This document shows positions 8,465 to 16,120 of a stretch of 46,651 bases of DNA, in pieces. The notes below the pieces were generated by a model. The model did not search any database, was not told the origin of the DNA, and saw nothing but the letters and a program-made list of their open reading frames with translations. Position numbers and translations under genes: made by a program. Origin of the DNA: an uncultured Bacteroidales bacterium (lineage in GTDB: Bacteria; Bacteroidota; Bacteroidia; Bacteroidales; Bacteroidaceae); assembly GCA_902775975.1 (NCBI GenBank), contig CACYOC010000018.1, positions 1 through 46,651 on the forward strand, in the 5' to 3' direction. Within the stretch, counting starts at the first letter, position 1; every line of letters starts with the position of its first letter.

Positions 8465-9340
8465 ATGAATAAGAAAACCATAGGATTATTGACGGCTGTT
8501 ATCGCTTTGCTGATAGCAGGAATCGTTTATTTGGGCTATAGCTTGAATCAGGAGAAACAGGCCAATCAGGATATGATGGAGTTGGCTGCCCTGGAGAAAA
8601 CAGATATGGAGAATGAGTATCAGCAGTTTGCCGATCAGTATAGTGAGATGAAGACCCGCATCAACAACGACTCTATCGTTGCTCAGCTCACCAAGGAGCA
8701 GGAACGCACCCAGCAGTTGTTGGAAGAACTGAGGAAGACGAAGGCTGACGATGCGGCTGAGATAACCCGACTGAAGAAGGAACTGGCAACGGTTCGTGCC
8801 GTGCTGCGCAGTTATGTGTTGCAGATTGATTCACTGAACCGGCTCAATGAAAAACTGATGACCGAGAACGACCGTGTGCGTTCGGAGTTGGAACAGAGCA
8901 ACCAGCACAATCAGGAATTGGCATCCAGCAATATGTCGCTGTCGCAGAAGGTGGCTATTGCCTCGCAGCTCAATGCTACTAACATTGCGATGACACCCCT
9001 CACCAAAAAAGGTAAGAACCATAAGAAGCTGAAGGGTGCCAAGACGCTCAGTGTAACCTTTGTCATCTCTCGTAATGTGACGGCTGCCAATGGCACTCGA
9101 GATGTTTATGTTCGTGTCACGACGCCTCAGGGAGAAGTGCTGAACGGTGGCGGTACCTTTGCTTACGAGAACCGCCAGTTGGCATATTCGATGAAGAAAA
9201 CTATAGAATATACGGGTGAGGAAACTGCTGTCTCGTTGGTTTGGCCTATTACAGAGACACTCACTGGCGGCAGCTATAATGTCAGTGTTTTCGCTGACGA
9301 TAATATGATTGGTTCGAAGAATTTTACATTTGAGAAATAA
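8465..9340 (+). CDS. Membrane-anchored coiled-coil protein at the head of the efflux operon
   Basis: I do not recognise the family. The 291-residue protein has an N-terminal membrane anchor ('IGLLTAVIALLIAGIVYLGY', about residues 6-25), then a long coiled coil (about 30-165) rich in E, Q, K and L, with Asn/Ser-rich breaks. A basic linker ('TKKGKNHKKLKG') leads to a C-terminal domain of about 100 residues with beta-strand character ('DVYVRVTTPQGEVLNGG', 'GGSYNVSVFADDNMIGSKNF'). The topology suggests the coiled coil and beta domain are periplasmic. Its TAA directly abuts the ATG of the TolC-like gene, so they are co-translated. It may be a periplasmic spacer or accessory part of this export system, but that is inference from position. 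Confidence 0.6.
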   Translation: MNKKTIGLLTAVIALLIAGIVYLGYSLNQEKQANQDMMELAALEKTDMENEYQQFADQYSEMKTRINNDSIVAQLTKEQERTQQLLEELRKTKADDAAEITRLKKELATVRAVLRSYVLQIDSLNRLNEKLMTENDRVRSELEQSNQHNQELASSNMSLSQKVAIASQLNATNIAMTPLTKKGKNHKKLKGAKTLSVTFVISRNVTAANGTRDVYVRVTTPQGEVLNGGGTFAYENRQLAYSMKKTIEYTGEETAVSLVWPITETLTGGSYNVSVFADDNMIGSKNFTFEK

Positions 9341-10828
9341 ATGATGAACAGGTTAGTAGGACTCCTCTTGCTGGCAGGAATGATGCAGACTGCTTCGGCT
9401 CAGCGCGTGCTGAACCTGGACAGTTGCAGAGCCATGGCGCTTCGCAACAATAAGCAGATGAGCGTCTCCCGTGTCAAGCAGGATGTAGCCAAGAATCTTC
9501 GCAAAGCGGCGCGTACCAAGTATCTGCCTCATATCAGTGCTGTGGGCGGGTATGTCTATACCAACCGCGAAGTATCTATTCTTACAGACGAACAGAAAGA
9601 AGGTCTGAGTTCGTTAGGTACGAATGTTGGCAACAACCTGAAAGGCGCTGTCAACAAATATACTTCCACGCTGCCGGCTGCTCTTCAGACAGCTTTAGCA
9701 CCGACATTGGCTCAGATAGGGCAAGACTTGGCACCTTTGGGCACTGCTCTGAACGGAGTGGGACAGGACGTTGTCGATGCCTTCCGTACCGACACCCGCC
9801 ATACGCTGGTGGGAGGTGTCATGGTGATGCAACCCGTTTTTATGGGTGGCGCTATTGTTGCCATGAATAAGTTGGCAGATGTCAACGAACAGTTTGCTGA
9901 GAACTCTGCTGAGGCGAAACGTCAGAATACGTTGTACAACATTGACCAAAGCTACTGGCAAGTGGTGTCGTTACGCCATAAGCAGAAGTTAGCACAGAGT
10001 TATCTCGATTTGGTGAAGAAGTTGGACGATGACGTTCAGAAGATGATCCAGGAAGGCGTTGCCACCCGCAGTGACGGACTGTCTGTCAGTGTGAGAGTCA
10101 ACGAGGCAGAGATGATGCTCATGCAGGTAGAAGATGGTCTGACACTATCGCGGATGTTGCTGTGTCAGCTCTGCGGACTGCCCGTCAAAGAACCTGTGGT
10201 GTTGGCAGACGAAGAGGCTGAGAATATTGCAGAGATGGCTGTTGAACCTGTTGGCTCCGGCTTCTCAACGGCTGTCGAGCATCGTCCGGAGTTGAAAATG
10301 CTGCAGAATGCAGTGGATATGGGTAAGCAGACCACCAACATCCTGAAGGCAGGAAACTTGCCACAGGTGATGCTGATGGGTGGCTGGATGGGTAGTAACC
10401 CCAGTGTCTATAATAGTTTCCAGCGTAAGTTCAAGGGTGCTTGGAATGTTGGCGTCATGGTACGCGTTCCCCTTTGGAATTGGGGCGATGTCATGTATAA
10501 AGTGCGTGCATCGAAAGGTGCTACGACCATTGCCGCCCTGGAGATGGAAGATGCCCGTGAGAAGATTGAGCTACAAGTCAGTCAGAGCGAGTTTCGTGTG
10601 AGCGAGTCGAACAAGAAGTTGCAGCAGGCGTTGGCAAATATCGAACGGGCTGACGAGAACCTGCGTACAGCCAACCTCGGTTTCAAGGAGGGTGTTATCT
10701 CCTCGACAACGGTCATGGAGGCTCAGACGGCATGGTTGCAGGCACAGTCGCAGAAGATTGATGCCGAGATAGATGTCAAGCTCAGTCAGGTCAATCTGCA
10801 AAAAGCGTTGGGTACGCTGAAATATTAA
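9341..10828 (+). CDS. TolC-family outer-membrane efflux protein
   Basis: This 495-residue protein has a signal peptide (MMNRLVGLLLLAGMMQTASAQ) and starts its mature part with 'RVLNLDSCRAMALRNNKQMS', the usual opening of the outer-membrane efflux repeat. Two halves of long alpha-helical hairpins with beta segments are seen; the second ends in 'AQTAWLQAQSQKIDAEIDVK' and 'VNLQKALGTLKY', typical of TolC proteins. A 50-residue Ala/Leu/Gly-rich insertion (about residues 95-145) is less standard. It forms the trimeric outer-membrane exit duct for the adaptor and permeases encoded next. Confidence 0.87.
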   Translation: MMNRLVGLLLLAGMMQTASAQRVLNLDSCRAMALRNNKQMSVSRVKQDVAKNLRKAARTKYLPHISAVGGYVYTNREVSILTDEQKEGLSSLGTNVGNNLKGAVNKYTSTLPAALQTALAPTLAQIGQDLAPLGTALNGVGQDVVDAFRTDTRHTLVGGVMVMQPVFMGGAIVAMNKLADVNEQFAENSAEAKRQNTLYNIDQSYWQVVSLRHKQKLAQSYLDLVKKLDDDVQKMIQEGVATRSDGLSVSVRVNEAEMMLMQVEDGLTLSRMLLCQLCGLPVKEPVVLADEEAENIAEMAVEPVGSGFSTAVEHRPELKMLQNAVDMGKQTTNILKAGNLPQVMLMGGWMGSNPSVYNSFQRKFKGAWNVGVMVRVPLWNWGDVMYKVRASKGATTIAALEMEDAREKIELQVSQSEFRVSESNKKLQQALANIERADENLRTANLGFKEGVISSTTVMEAQTAWLQAQSQKIDAEIDVKLSQVNLQKALGTLKY

Positions 10829-10861
10829 GAAAATGTAAATTTGTAAATTGTATATATCGTT

Positions 10862-11857
10862 ATGTCAAACCAGGCAAAAATACAACACAACAACATACTG
10901 CTTGCCATCTTAGGCTTTACAGCAGTGGTGGTTATCGTCGGTGTGATAGGTTTCTTTGCTTTCACCCGCGACCCTGAAGTCATTCAGGGACAGATAGAGG
11001 TTAGCGAATATAGAGTATCCAGCAAAGTTCCCGGACGTGTTCTGGAAATCCGTGTTAAAGAGGGCGATTATGTGAAGGTGGGCGATACGTTAGCCATCCT
11101 CGATGCCCCTGAGGTACGCGCTAAGATGGAACAGGCCCGTAGCGCTGAGAATGCTGCGTCTGCTCAGGATGAGATGGCTCGCAATGGTGCCCGTCAGGAG
11201 CAGATTCAGGGCGCCTTTCAGCTGATGCAGCAGGCGAAGGCTGGACTGGAAATTGCCGAGAAGTCTTATCAGCGTGTGCAGCGTCTGTTCGATGAGGGCG
11301 TGATGAGTGCCCAGAAGCGTGATGAGGCCTATGCTCAGTATAAGGCTTTGGAAGCTCAGTACAAGGCTGCAGAGAGTCAGTATCAGATGGCGCGCAATGG
11401 TGCTCGTCGTGAAGAGAAGATGGCTGCTGCCGCTATGGTGGGGCGTGCTAAGGGTGCGGTGAACGAGGTGACATCGTACATCAACGAGACCGTTCAGATT
11501 GCCCAGATGGCTGGCGAGGTCATGGATATCTATCCCAAACAGGGTGAACTGATTGGTACGGGCTCGCCTATTATGACTATTGCCGTGATGGACGACATGT
11601 GGGGAACGTTCAATGTTCGTGAGGATCAGTTGAATGGTCTCGCCATGGACAAGACGTTCACTGCTTTCGTACCAGCCTTCAATAAGGAGATACAGCTCAA
11701 GGTGTATTACATGAAGGATATGGGCTCTTATGCTACATGGAAGGCTACCAAGGCTAACGGACAGTACGACTTGAAGACCTTTGAGGTCAAGGCTCGTCCG
11801 GTGGAGAAGATGGAAGGCCTGCGTCCAGGTATGAGCCTTGTCATTAAGGAAAAGTAA
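10862..11857 (+). CDS. HlyD/EmrA-type membrane fusion (periplasmic adaptor) protein
   Basis: 331 residues. One N-terminal membrane helix ('ILLAILGFTAVVVIVGVIGF') is followed by a lipoyl-like half ('EYRVSSKVPGRVLEIRVKEG', then 'DYVKVGDTLAILDAPEV'), a helical hairpin with repeated 'QMARNGAR' type segments, and the second lipoyl half ('AGEVMDIYPKQGELIGTGSP'). A beta-barrel domain ends in 'GLRPGMSLVIKEK'. Adaptors of this type bridge inner-membrane permeases to a TolC channel. It is 33 bases after the TolC gene and 20 bases before the first permease. Confidence 0.88.
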   Translation: MSNQAKIQHNNILLAILGFTAVVVIVGVIGFFAFTRDPEVIQGQIEVSEYRVSSKVPGRVLEIRVKEGDYVKVGDTLAILDAPEVRAKMEQARSAENAASAQDEMARNGARQEQIQGAFQLMQQAKAGLEIAEKSYQRVQRLFDEGVMSAQKRDEAYAQYKALEAQYKAAESQYQMARNGARREEKMAAAAMVGRAKGAVNEVTSYINETVQIAQMAGEVMDIYPKQGELIGTGSPIMTIAVMDDMWGTFNVREDQLNGLAMDKTFTAFVPAFNKEIQLKVYYMKDMGSYATWKATKANGQYDLKTFEVKARPVEKMEGLRPGMSLVIKEK

Positions 11858-11862
11858 TATCA

Positions 11863-11886
11863 GTTGTCAATTATCAATTGTCAATT
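11863..11886. repeat. Short TCAATT/GTCAATT repeat between efflux genes
   Basis: The stretch repeats TCAATT and TTGTCAATT units with AT spacers. The same units are present, longer, at 26456-26515 ahead of corA. Here it covers the region where the permease start codon should be, which makes that start uncertain. Confidence 0.6.
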
Positions 11887-13068
11887 AGCCATTATAAATT
11901 GGAAACTCTGAGGCAGATATATCAGTTGGCAGTGAGGGAGTGCAAGATTTTCATGCGCAACCACATCTTCGTGTTTTGCATGGTCATCTTCCCTGTGCTG
12001 GTCATCTTCTTCTTTACCAGCATGCTCAGCGAAGGACTGCCTCACGAGATGCCTGTCGGCGTTGTCGATTTGGACAACACGTCGATGACACGCAACCTGA
12101 TTCGCCGACTCGACGGCATGCAGAGCAGTGAGGTGGTGGCATTCTATCCTACACCATCCGAGGCTCGTCGGGCTATTCAGGAGAACGAGATTTACGGATT
12201 TTTCTACATTCCGGAAGGGACGACCGAGAAACTGTTAGCATTCCGTCAGCCGAAGATTTCGTTTTATTATTCGCAGACCACCCTTACGGCAGGCTCTTTC
12301 GTCTATAAGGATATGATGACGGTGGCTTCGCTGGGTTCCGGCGCTGTGGGCATGAGTACCATGCAGGCTAAAGGATTGTCGAAAGCGCAGATGGCTGCAC
12401 TGATGTCTCCTATCAGTATTGATCTCCATCAGCTTAGCAATCCTACGTCAGACTATAATGCCTATCTGACCACTTTTATGGTGCCGGGTATCATCATGCT
12501 GTTCATCTTCCTCATTACTACATACGCCATCGGCACAGAACTGAAGTTCGATCATGGCCGTGAACTGGTGGAGATGGGCGGCGGACGCATCTGGGTATCC
12601 ATCATCGGTAAGTATCTGCCTCATACGCTGGTATGGCTCATCATTACTTTTGGCTACTCGTACTATGTCTTCGGCGTCTTAGGTTCTCCGCATGTCGGTG
12701 GAGCCTCGAAGATTGCGCTGCTAAACGTGCTGATGGTGCTTTCAGCCCAGGGCTTTGGCATCTTTACCTTCGGACTGATGCCTTCGCTGCGCATGTCAAT
12801 GAGTATCAGCTCGTTGTGGGCGGTGCTCAGTATCTCTATGGCGGGTGCTGCCTATCCTTTGATGGGCATGGACGGTCCATTGCAGGCCCTGTCGTGGCTT
12901 TTCCCGCTACGTCATTACTTTATGGTTTATTCTGTTGGCGTACTGAACGGATTCCCCATTATGGATGCCTGGTGGCATATCGCCGCACTCATCGCCTTTA
13001 TGCTGTTGCCTATTCTGGTAGCTCCGAAGATTAAGCATGCCATGTTAACATACGTGTATATCCCATGA
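11878..13068 (+). CDS. ABC-2 type permease (first of two)
   Basis: 396 residues with the classic ABC-2 (ABC2_membrane_3) layout: one N-terminal membrane helix ('FVFCMVIFPVLVIFFFTSML'), a large extracytoplasmic domain ('MPVGVVDLDNTSMTRNLIRR'), then five to six helices from about residue 200 ('FMVPGIIMLFIFLITTYAIG'). The final part has 'GMDGPLQALSWLFPLRHYF', where the paired 'PLRHY' type motif is common. The TTG start at 11878 is the first in-frame candidate but lies in a repeat, and TTG at 11899 or another codon is possible. It overlaps the second permease by ATGA. No ATPase gene accompanies the pair. Confidence 0.83.
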   Translation: MSISHYKLETLRQIYQLAVRECKIFMRNHIFVFCMVIFPVLVIFFFTSMLSEGLPHEMPVGVVDLDNTSMTRNLIRRLDGMQSSEVVAFYPTPSEARRAIQENEIYGFFYIPEGTTEKLLAFRQPKISFYYSQTTLTAGSFVYKDMMTVASLGSGAVGMSTMQAKGLSKAQMAALMSPISIDLHQLSNPTSDYNAYLTTFMVPGIIMLFIFLITTYAIGTELKFDHGRELVEMGGGRIWVSIIGKYLPHTLVWLIITFGYSYYVFGVLGSPHVGGASKIALLNVLMVLSAQGFGIFTFGLMPSLRMSMSISSLWAVLSISMAGAAYPLMGMDGPLQALSWLFPLRHYFMVYSVGVLNGFPIMDAWWHIAALIAFMLLPILVAPKIKHAMLTYVYIP

Positions 13069-14309
13069 AACAGAAAGGATTAATACAAACCATCATAGAA
13101 GGAATACAGGATGCCTGCCTGATATGGCGCGAAGAACTCCGGCAGGTGGTGAAGGACGAGGGCGTGCTCATATTCTTCATCATCGTTCCTTTGGCTTATC
13201 CTTTGCTCTATTCGTGGATTTACAATAATGAGACAGTGGAAGAAGTGCCCGTAGTGGTCGTTGACGACAGCCATTCGTTTATGAGTCGTCAGTTCCTCCG
13301 CATGTGTGATGCCTCGTCAGAGGTGAAGGTTGCCTACTATGCTTCCGATATGGATGAGGCAAAGATGTTGCTGGGGCGTCAGGCGGCGAAGGCTATCTAT
13401 CATATTCCTGCCGATTTCCAAACGAGTGTTATGCGGATGACGCCCACTGCCGTCAGCGTCTATTGCGACATGAGCCTGATGCTGACCTACAAGGCGGCTT
13501 ATCAGACAGCCCTCACTGTATCGCAGCGGATGAGTACTGCTATTCGACTGAAGTTGGCTGGAAACTATACTCATCGTGAAGACCAGATACAGGCGCAACC
13601 CCTACAGTTCGATGCTGTGCCGATATTCAATCCTACCGGAGGCTACGGCTCTGCCGTGCTGCCTGCCGTACTGATGCTCATCTTTCAGCAGACTTTGGTG
13701 CTGGGTATAGGACTGTCCGCAGGTACTGCTCGTGAGTCGAACCGCTTCCGTGACCTTGTGCCCATACAGAAACACTATCACGGCACTTTCCGCATTGTGC
13801 TGGGTAAGTCGATGTGCTACTTCATGATTTTTGCCGTGATGGGTACATGGCTCACCGTCGTCGTGCCTCGCCTCTTTAATTTCCCCCATTTAGCGCAGTG
13901 GCAGGACTTGTTGGCGTTGATGCTGCCTTATACGCTGGCGTGTATCTTCTTTGGCATTACTGTCAGCTGTCTGGTACGCTATCGAGAGAACGTCATGCTG
14001 CTGGTGGTTTTTGTTTCCGTTCCTCTGCTGTTCCTCAGCGGTGCCTCTTGGCCGCAAAGCAATATCCCAGGTTACTGGCAGGGCATCAGCTGGCTGTTCC
14101 CCAGCACTTTTGGCATCCGTGCCTTTGTACGACTGAATACCATGGGAGGCACGATGAGCGATGTACTTCCCGAGTATCGCGCACTCTGGTTGCAGATGGC
14201 TGCTTACTTCCTGGTGGCATGTCTTGTCTATCGCTATCAGATCATGCTGGCTCGTCGTCATGCCTTGGAACGTCTCGACTTCCTGAAGCGTAAGCGCGTG
14301 AAGCATTGA
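13065..14309 (+). CDS. ABC-2 type permease (second of two)
   Basis: 414 residues and the same topology as its neighbour: N-terminal helix 'GVLIFFIIVPLAYPLLYSWI', an extracytoplasmic domain opening with 'VPVVVVDDSHSFMSRQFLR', and a C-terminal membrane bundle with 'LLFLSGASWPQSNIPGYWQG' and 'WLFPSTFGIRAFVRLN'. It starts in a 4-base ATGA overlap with the first permease, so the two are translationally coupled and likely form a heterodimer. The basic tail ('RRHALERLDFLKRKRVKH') is cytoplasmic. Export substrate unknown; families of this arrangement move drugs or envelope components. Confidence 0.85.
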   Translation: MKQKGLIQTIIEGIQDACLIWREELRQVVKDEGVLIFFIIVPLAYPLLYSWIYNNETVEEVPVVVVDDSHSFMSRQFLRMCDASSEVKVAYYASDMDEAKMLLGRQAAKAIYHIPADFQTSVMRMTPTAVSVYCDMSLMLTYKAAYQTALTVSQRMSTAIRLKLAGNYTHREDQIQAQPLQFDAVPIFNPTGGYGSAVLPAVLMLIFQQTLVLGIGLSAGTARESNRFRDLVPIQKHYHGTFRIVLGKSMCYFMIFAVMGTWLTVVVPRLFNFPHLAQWQDLLALMLPYTLACIFFGITVSCLVRYRENVMLLVVFVSVPLLFLSGASWPQSNIPGYWQGISWLFPSTFGIRAFVRLNTMGGTMSDVLPEYRALWLQMAAYFLVACLVYRYQIMLARRHALERLDFLKRKRVKH

Positions 14310-14346
14310 TAGAAACCCCTCTCATTTCTCTTTTTCTTTCGGGTAC

Positions 14347-14666
14347 GAAAAAACGCTGCGACTCATCAACGAGCGGCAGCGTCCAAAAGCCTATGTTTAA
14401 CTAAAAATCCTTTGTTTCAAAATGAATCCAGCTTTTTAGGCTGGAGGCCTGTCTTTCGACAGGAATATATAACTAAATACTAACCTTCATTAAGAAAAGA
14501 AAGTTATGAGCGCTTCACAGCGACCACTGTCTAAAACACATTTAAAACTTTCTTTTTACCAATAACTAAAAACCTAAAACTATAAATATTACTACTAACC
14601 TAAAACAATCTTATTAACCAATGTTCTCTGACTTCACTTAGTCGAGAGTCAAAACCTTTTGTTTGA
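14347..14666 (-). ncRNA. Predicted small RNA A (about 320 nt)
   Basis: A minus-strand promoter (TACCTTTG read at 14679-14672, with TTG near 14702-14700 as -33) fires into a region with no plausible gene; the only ATG-started frames are 5 to 8 codons. The predicted transcript has an AT-rich first half with many TTAG/TTTTAG units, then a GNRA-capped hairpin (CCTGTC-GAAA-GACAGG at 14463-14448) and a second hairpin (CCAGC...GCTGG, about 14445-14429). It ends in an intrinsic terminator at 14348-14382. The shared segment 'GTTTTTAGTTATTG' also occurs in RNA B. It is convergent to the efflux operon and divergent from the GT4 gene. The boundaries are inferred, and translation of a very short peptide is not excluded. 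Confidence 0.5.
14348..14382 (-). terminator. Intrinsic terminator of small RNA A
   Basis: On the minus strand ACGCTGC pairs with GCAGCGT around an inner GAG/CTC stem, followed by TTTTTT. On the plus strand the hairpin is not followed by T, so it acts mainly for the minus-strand transcript. Confidence 0.7.
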
Positions 14667-14671
14667 CGATG

Positions 14672-14702
14672 CAAAGGTACGGCGATTTTTTCTATTCCGC
14701 AA
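14672..14702 (-). promoter_or_regulatory. Promoter of small RNA A
   Basis: The minus strand reads TTG, 20 bases, then TACCTTTG at 14679-14672, followed by CATC. The TACCTTTGCATC core is the same in small RNA B and in the small-protein gene at 23258-23350. Confidence 0.6.
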
Positions 14703-14740
14703 GGTTTTATATGCTTTTAGTGTAAAAATGTACCCCATTC

Positions 14741-14754
14741 TTGACTTAAATCAA
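14741..14754. promoter_or_regulatory. CRP/FNR-like dyad upstream of small RNA A
   Basis: TTGA-CTTAAA-TCAA. It starts 69 bases upstream of the -7 element of RNA A, putting its centre near -82. It lies about 64 bases from the GT4 promoter on the other side, so it could serve either. The following sequence holds a second short dyad, GTGT-N8-ACAC, at 14761-14776. The same pair of elements precedes RNA B. Confidence 0.5.
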
Positions 14755-14817
14755 TCTATTGTGTGCGGAAACACACGAATTTTTGACCTTCTTCTTCATG
14801 GTATCACATTTTTTTAT

Positions 14818-14825
14818 TACCTTTG
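14818..14825 (+). promoter_or_regulatory. Predicted -7 element for the glycosyltransferase pair
   Basis: TACCTTTG, 26 bases before the ATG at 14852. It rules out the longer frame from the GTG at 14759. No good -33 element is seen at the usual distance, so activation by a bound factor is possible. Confidence 0.55.
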
Positions 14826-14851
14826 CAAGCCAATTATATAATAATGAACGC

Positions 14852-16120
14852 ATGCGAGTACTTATTGTTAATACCAGCGAACGTACGGGTGGGGCAGCAG
14901 TAGCTGCCAGCCGTCTTGCCGATGCCCTTTGTAACAATGGCGTCAAGGCGAAGATGCTGGTACGTGACAAAGAGACGCAGCGGTTGATAGTCAGTGCATT
15001 GCCTGGACAGCTGCGCAGTCAGTGGCATTTCCTTTGGGAACGCTTTGTCGTCTGGTGTCACCTGCGCCTGAACCGTAGTCACCTGTTCGATATCGATGTG
15101 GCGTGCAGTGGAACGGATATCACCAAGTTGCCCGAATTTCAAGAGGCCGACGTCGTCCATCTGCACTGGGTCAATCAGGGCATGCTTTCGTTGAAAGGTA
15201 TCCGCAAGCTATTAGATTCGGGCAAGCCCGTCGTATGGACCATGCACGATATATGGCCCGCAACGTCACTTTGTCATCTGACGCTGGACTGCCGCCGCTT
15301 TGAAACCGGCTGTCAGCAGTGTCGCCTGTTGCCGCATGGAGGTTCTGCAAACGACTTGTCTGCTCAGGTGTGGCGTAAGAAGCAGCAGATGCTGGAAGGA
15401 CGTCATGTCGCCTTTGTTGCCTGCAGCGAGTGGTTGGCTGGCGAGGCTCGTAAGAGCGCTTTGCTGCAAGGACAGCAGGTGGTGAGCATTCCTAATCCTA
15501 TAGATACTCATGTCTATCACCCGGGTAGCAAGGAGCAGGCGCGTCAGTTGTTAGAACTCCCTGTTGAAGGACGTGTTATCCTCTTCGCTTCGCAGCGGGT
15601 CACCAATCCGTATAAAGGCATGACTTATCTGGTAGAGGCCTGTCAGTTGTTGGCAGCGCAACATCCGGAGCAGAAAGAACAGATCTGCGTTGCTATCTTA
15701 GGTGGACATGCCGAAGAAATCAGCGGTCAGCTGCCGTTCAGGACTTTCCCCTTGGGCTATATCAATGACGAGACACGCATTGTTGCCGCCTATCAGGCTG
15801 CCGATGTCTTTGTGCTGCCGTCGTTGTCGGAGAACCTGCCCAATACCATTATGGAGGCGATGGCCTGTGGCGTTCCCAGTGTTGCTTTCCGTGTGGGAGG
15901 TATTCCTGAGGAGATAGACCATCGACAGAATGGCTATGTTGCTGACTATCGCAGCAGTGAGGACTTGGCGCGAGGTCTTTGGTGGGTGTTGAAGGAGTGT
16001 GATAGCGCAGCCGTCAGCAAGGCTTGTCTGCAGAAAGTGTCGCAATGCTATTCTCAGCAAAGTGTGGCAAAACGCTATATAGAAGTGTATGAAGGTATCG
16101 GTAGTCACGATCACGTATAA
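14852..16120 (+). CDS. Glycosyltransferase family 4 (GT-B fold)
   Basis: 422 residues from the ATG at 14852 (MRVLIVNTSERTGGAA). It transfers a sugar from a nucleotide donor, probably for a surface polysaccharide or glycolipid. The N-terminal half has the glycine-rich acceptor loop 'SERTGGAAVAASRLADAL', 'DVVHLHWVNQG', and a cysteine-rich segment ('CHLTLDCRRFETGCQQC') like the WcaC group. The C-terminal half has 'IPNPIDTHVYHPGS', 'LFASQRVTNPYKGM', and the E-x7-E signature 'SLSENLPNTIMEAMACGVPS', which binds the donor in GT4 enzymes. Its end overlaps the next gene by 32 bases, so the two are translationally coupled. Confidence 0.88.
   Translation: MRVLIVNTSERTGGAAVAASRLADALCNNGVKAKMLVRDKETQRLIVSALPGQLRSQWHFLWERFVVWCHLRLNRSHLFDIDVACSGTDITKLPEFQEADVVHLHWVNQGMLSLKGIRKLLDSGKPVVWTMHDIWPATSLCHLTLDCRRFETGCQQCRLLPHGGSANDLSAQVWRKKQQMLEGRHVAFVACSEWLAGEARKSALLQGQQVVSIPNPIDTHVYHPGSKEQARQLLELPVEGRVILFASQRVTNPYKGMTYLVEACQLLAAQHPEQKEQICVAILGGHAEEISGQLPFRTFPLGYINDETRIVAAYQAADVFVLPSLSENLPNTIMEAMACGVPSVAFRVGGIPEEIDHRQNGYVADYRSSEDLARGLWWVLKECDSAAVSKACLQKVSQCYSQQSVAKRYIEVYEGIGSHDHV

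Noticed and set aside
14461-14560. Peptides of 5 and 8 codons inside small RNA A
   Set aside because: Too short, with no clear ribosome binding site; kept as a non-coding RNA unless conservation shows otherwise.
14759-14851. 31-residue N-terminal extension of the GT4 gene from GTG 14759
   Set aside because: It lies upstream of and across the promoter element at 14818-14825, and the family start motif is at the ATG at 14852.
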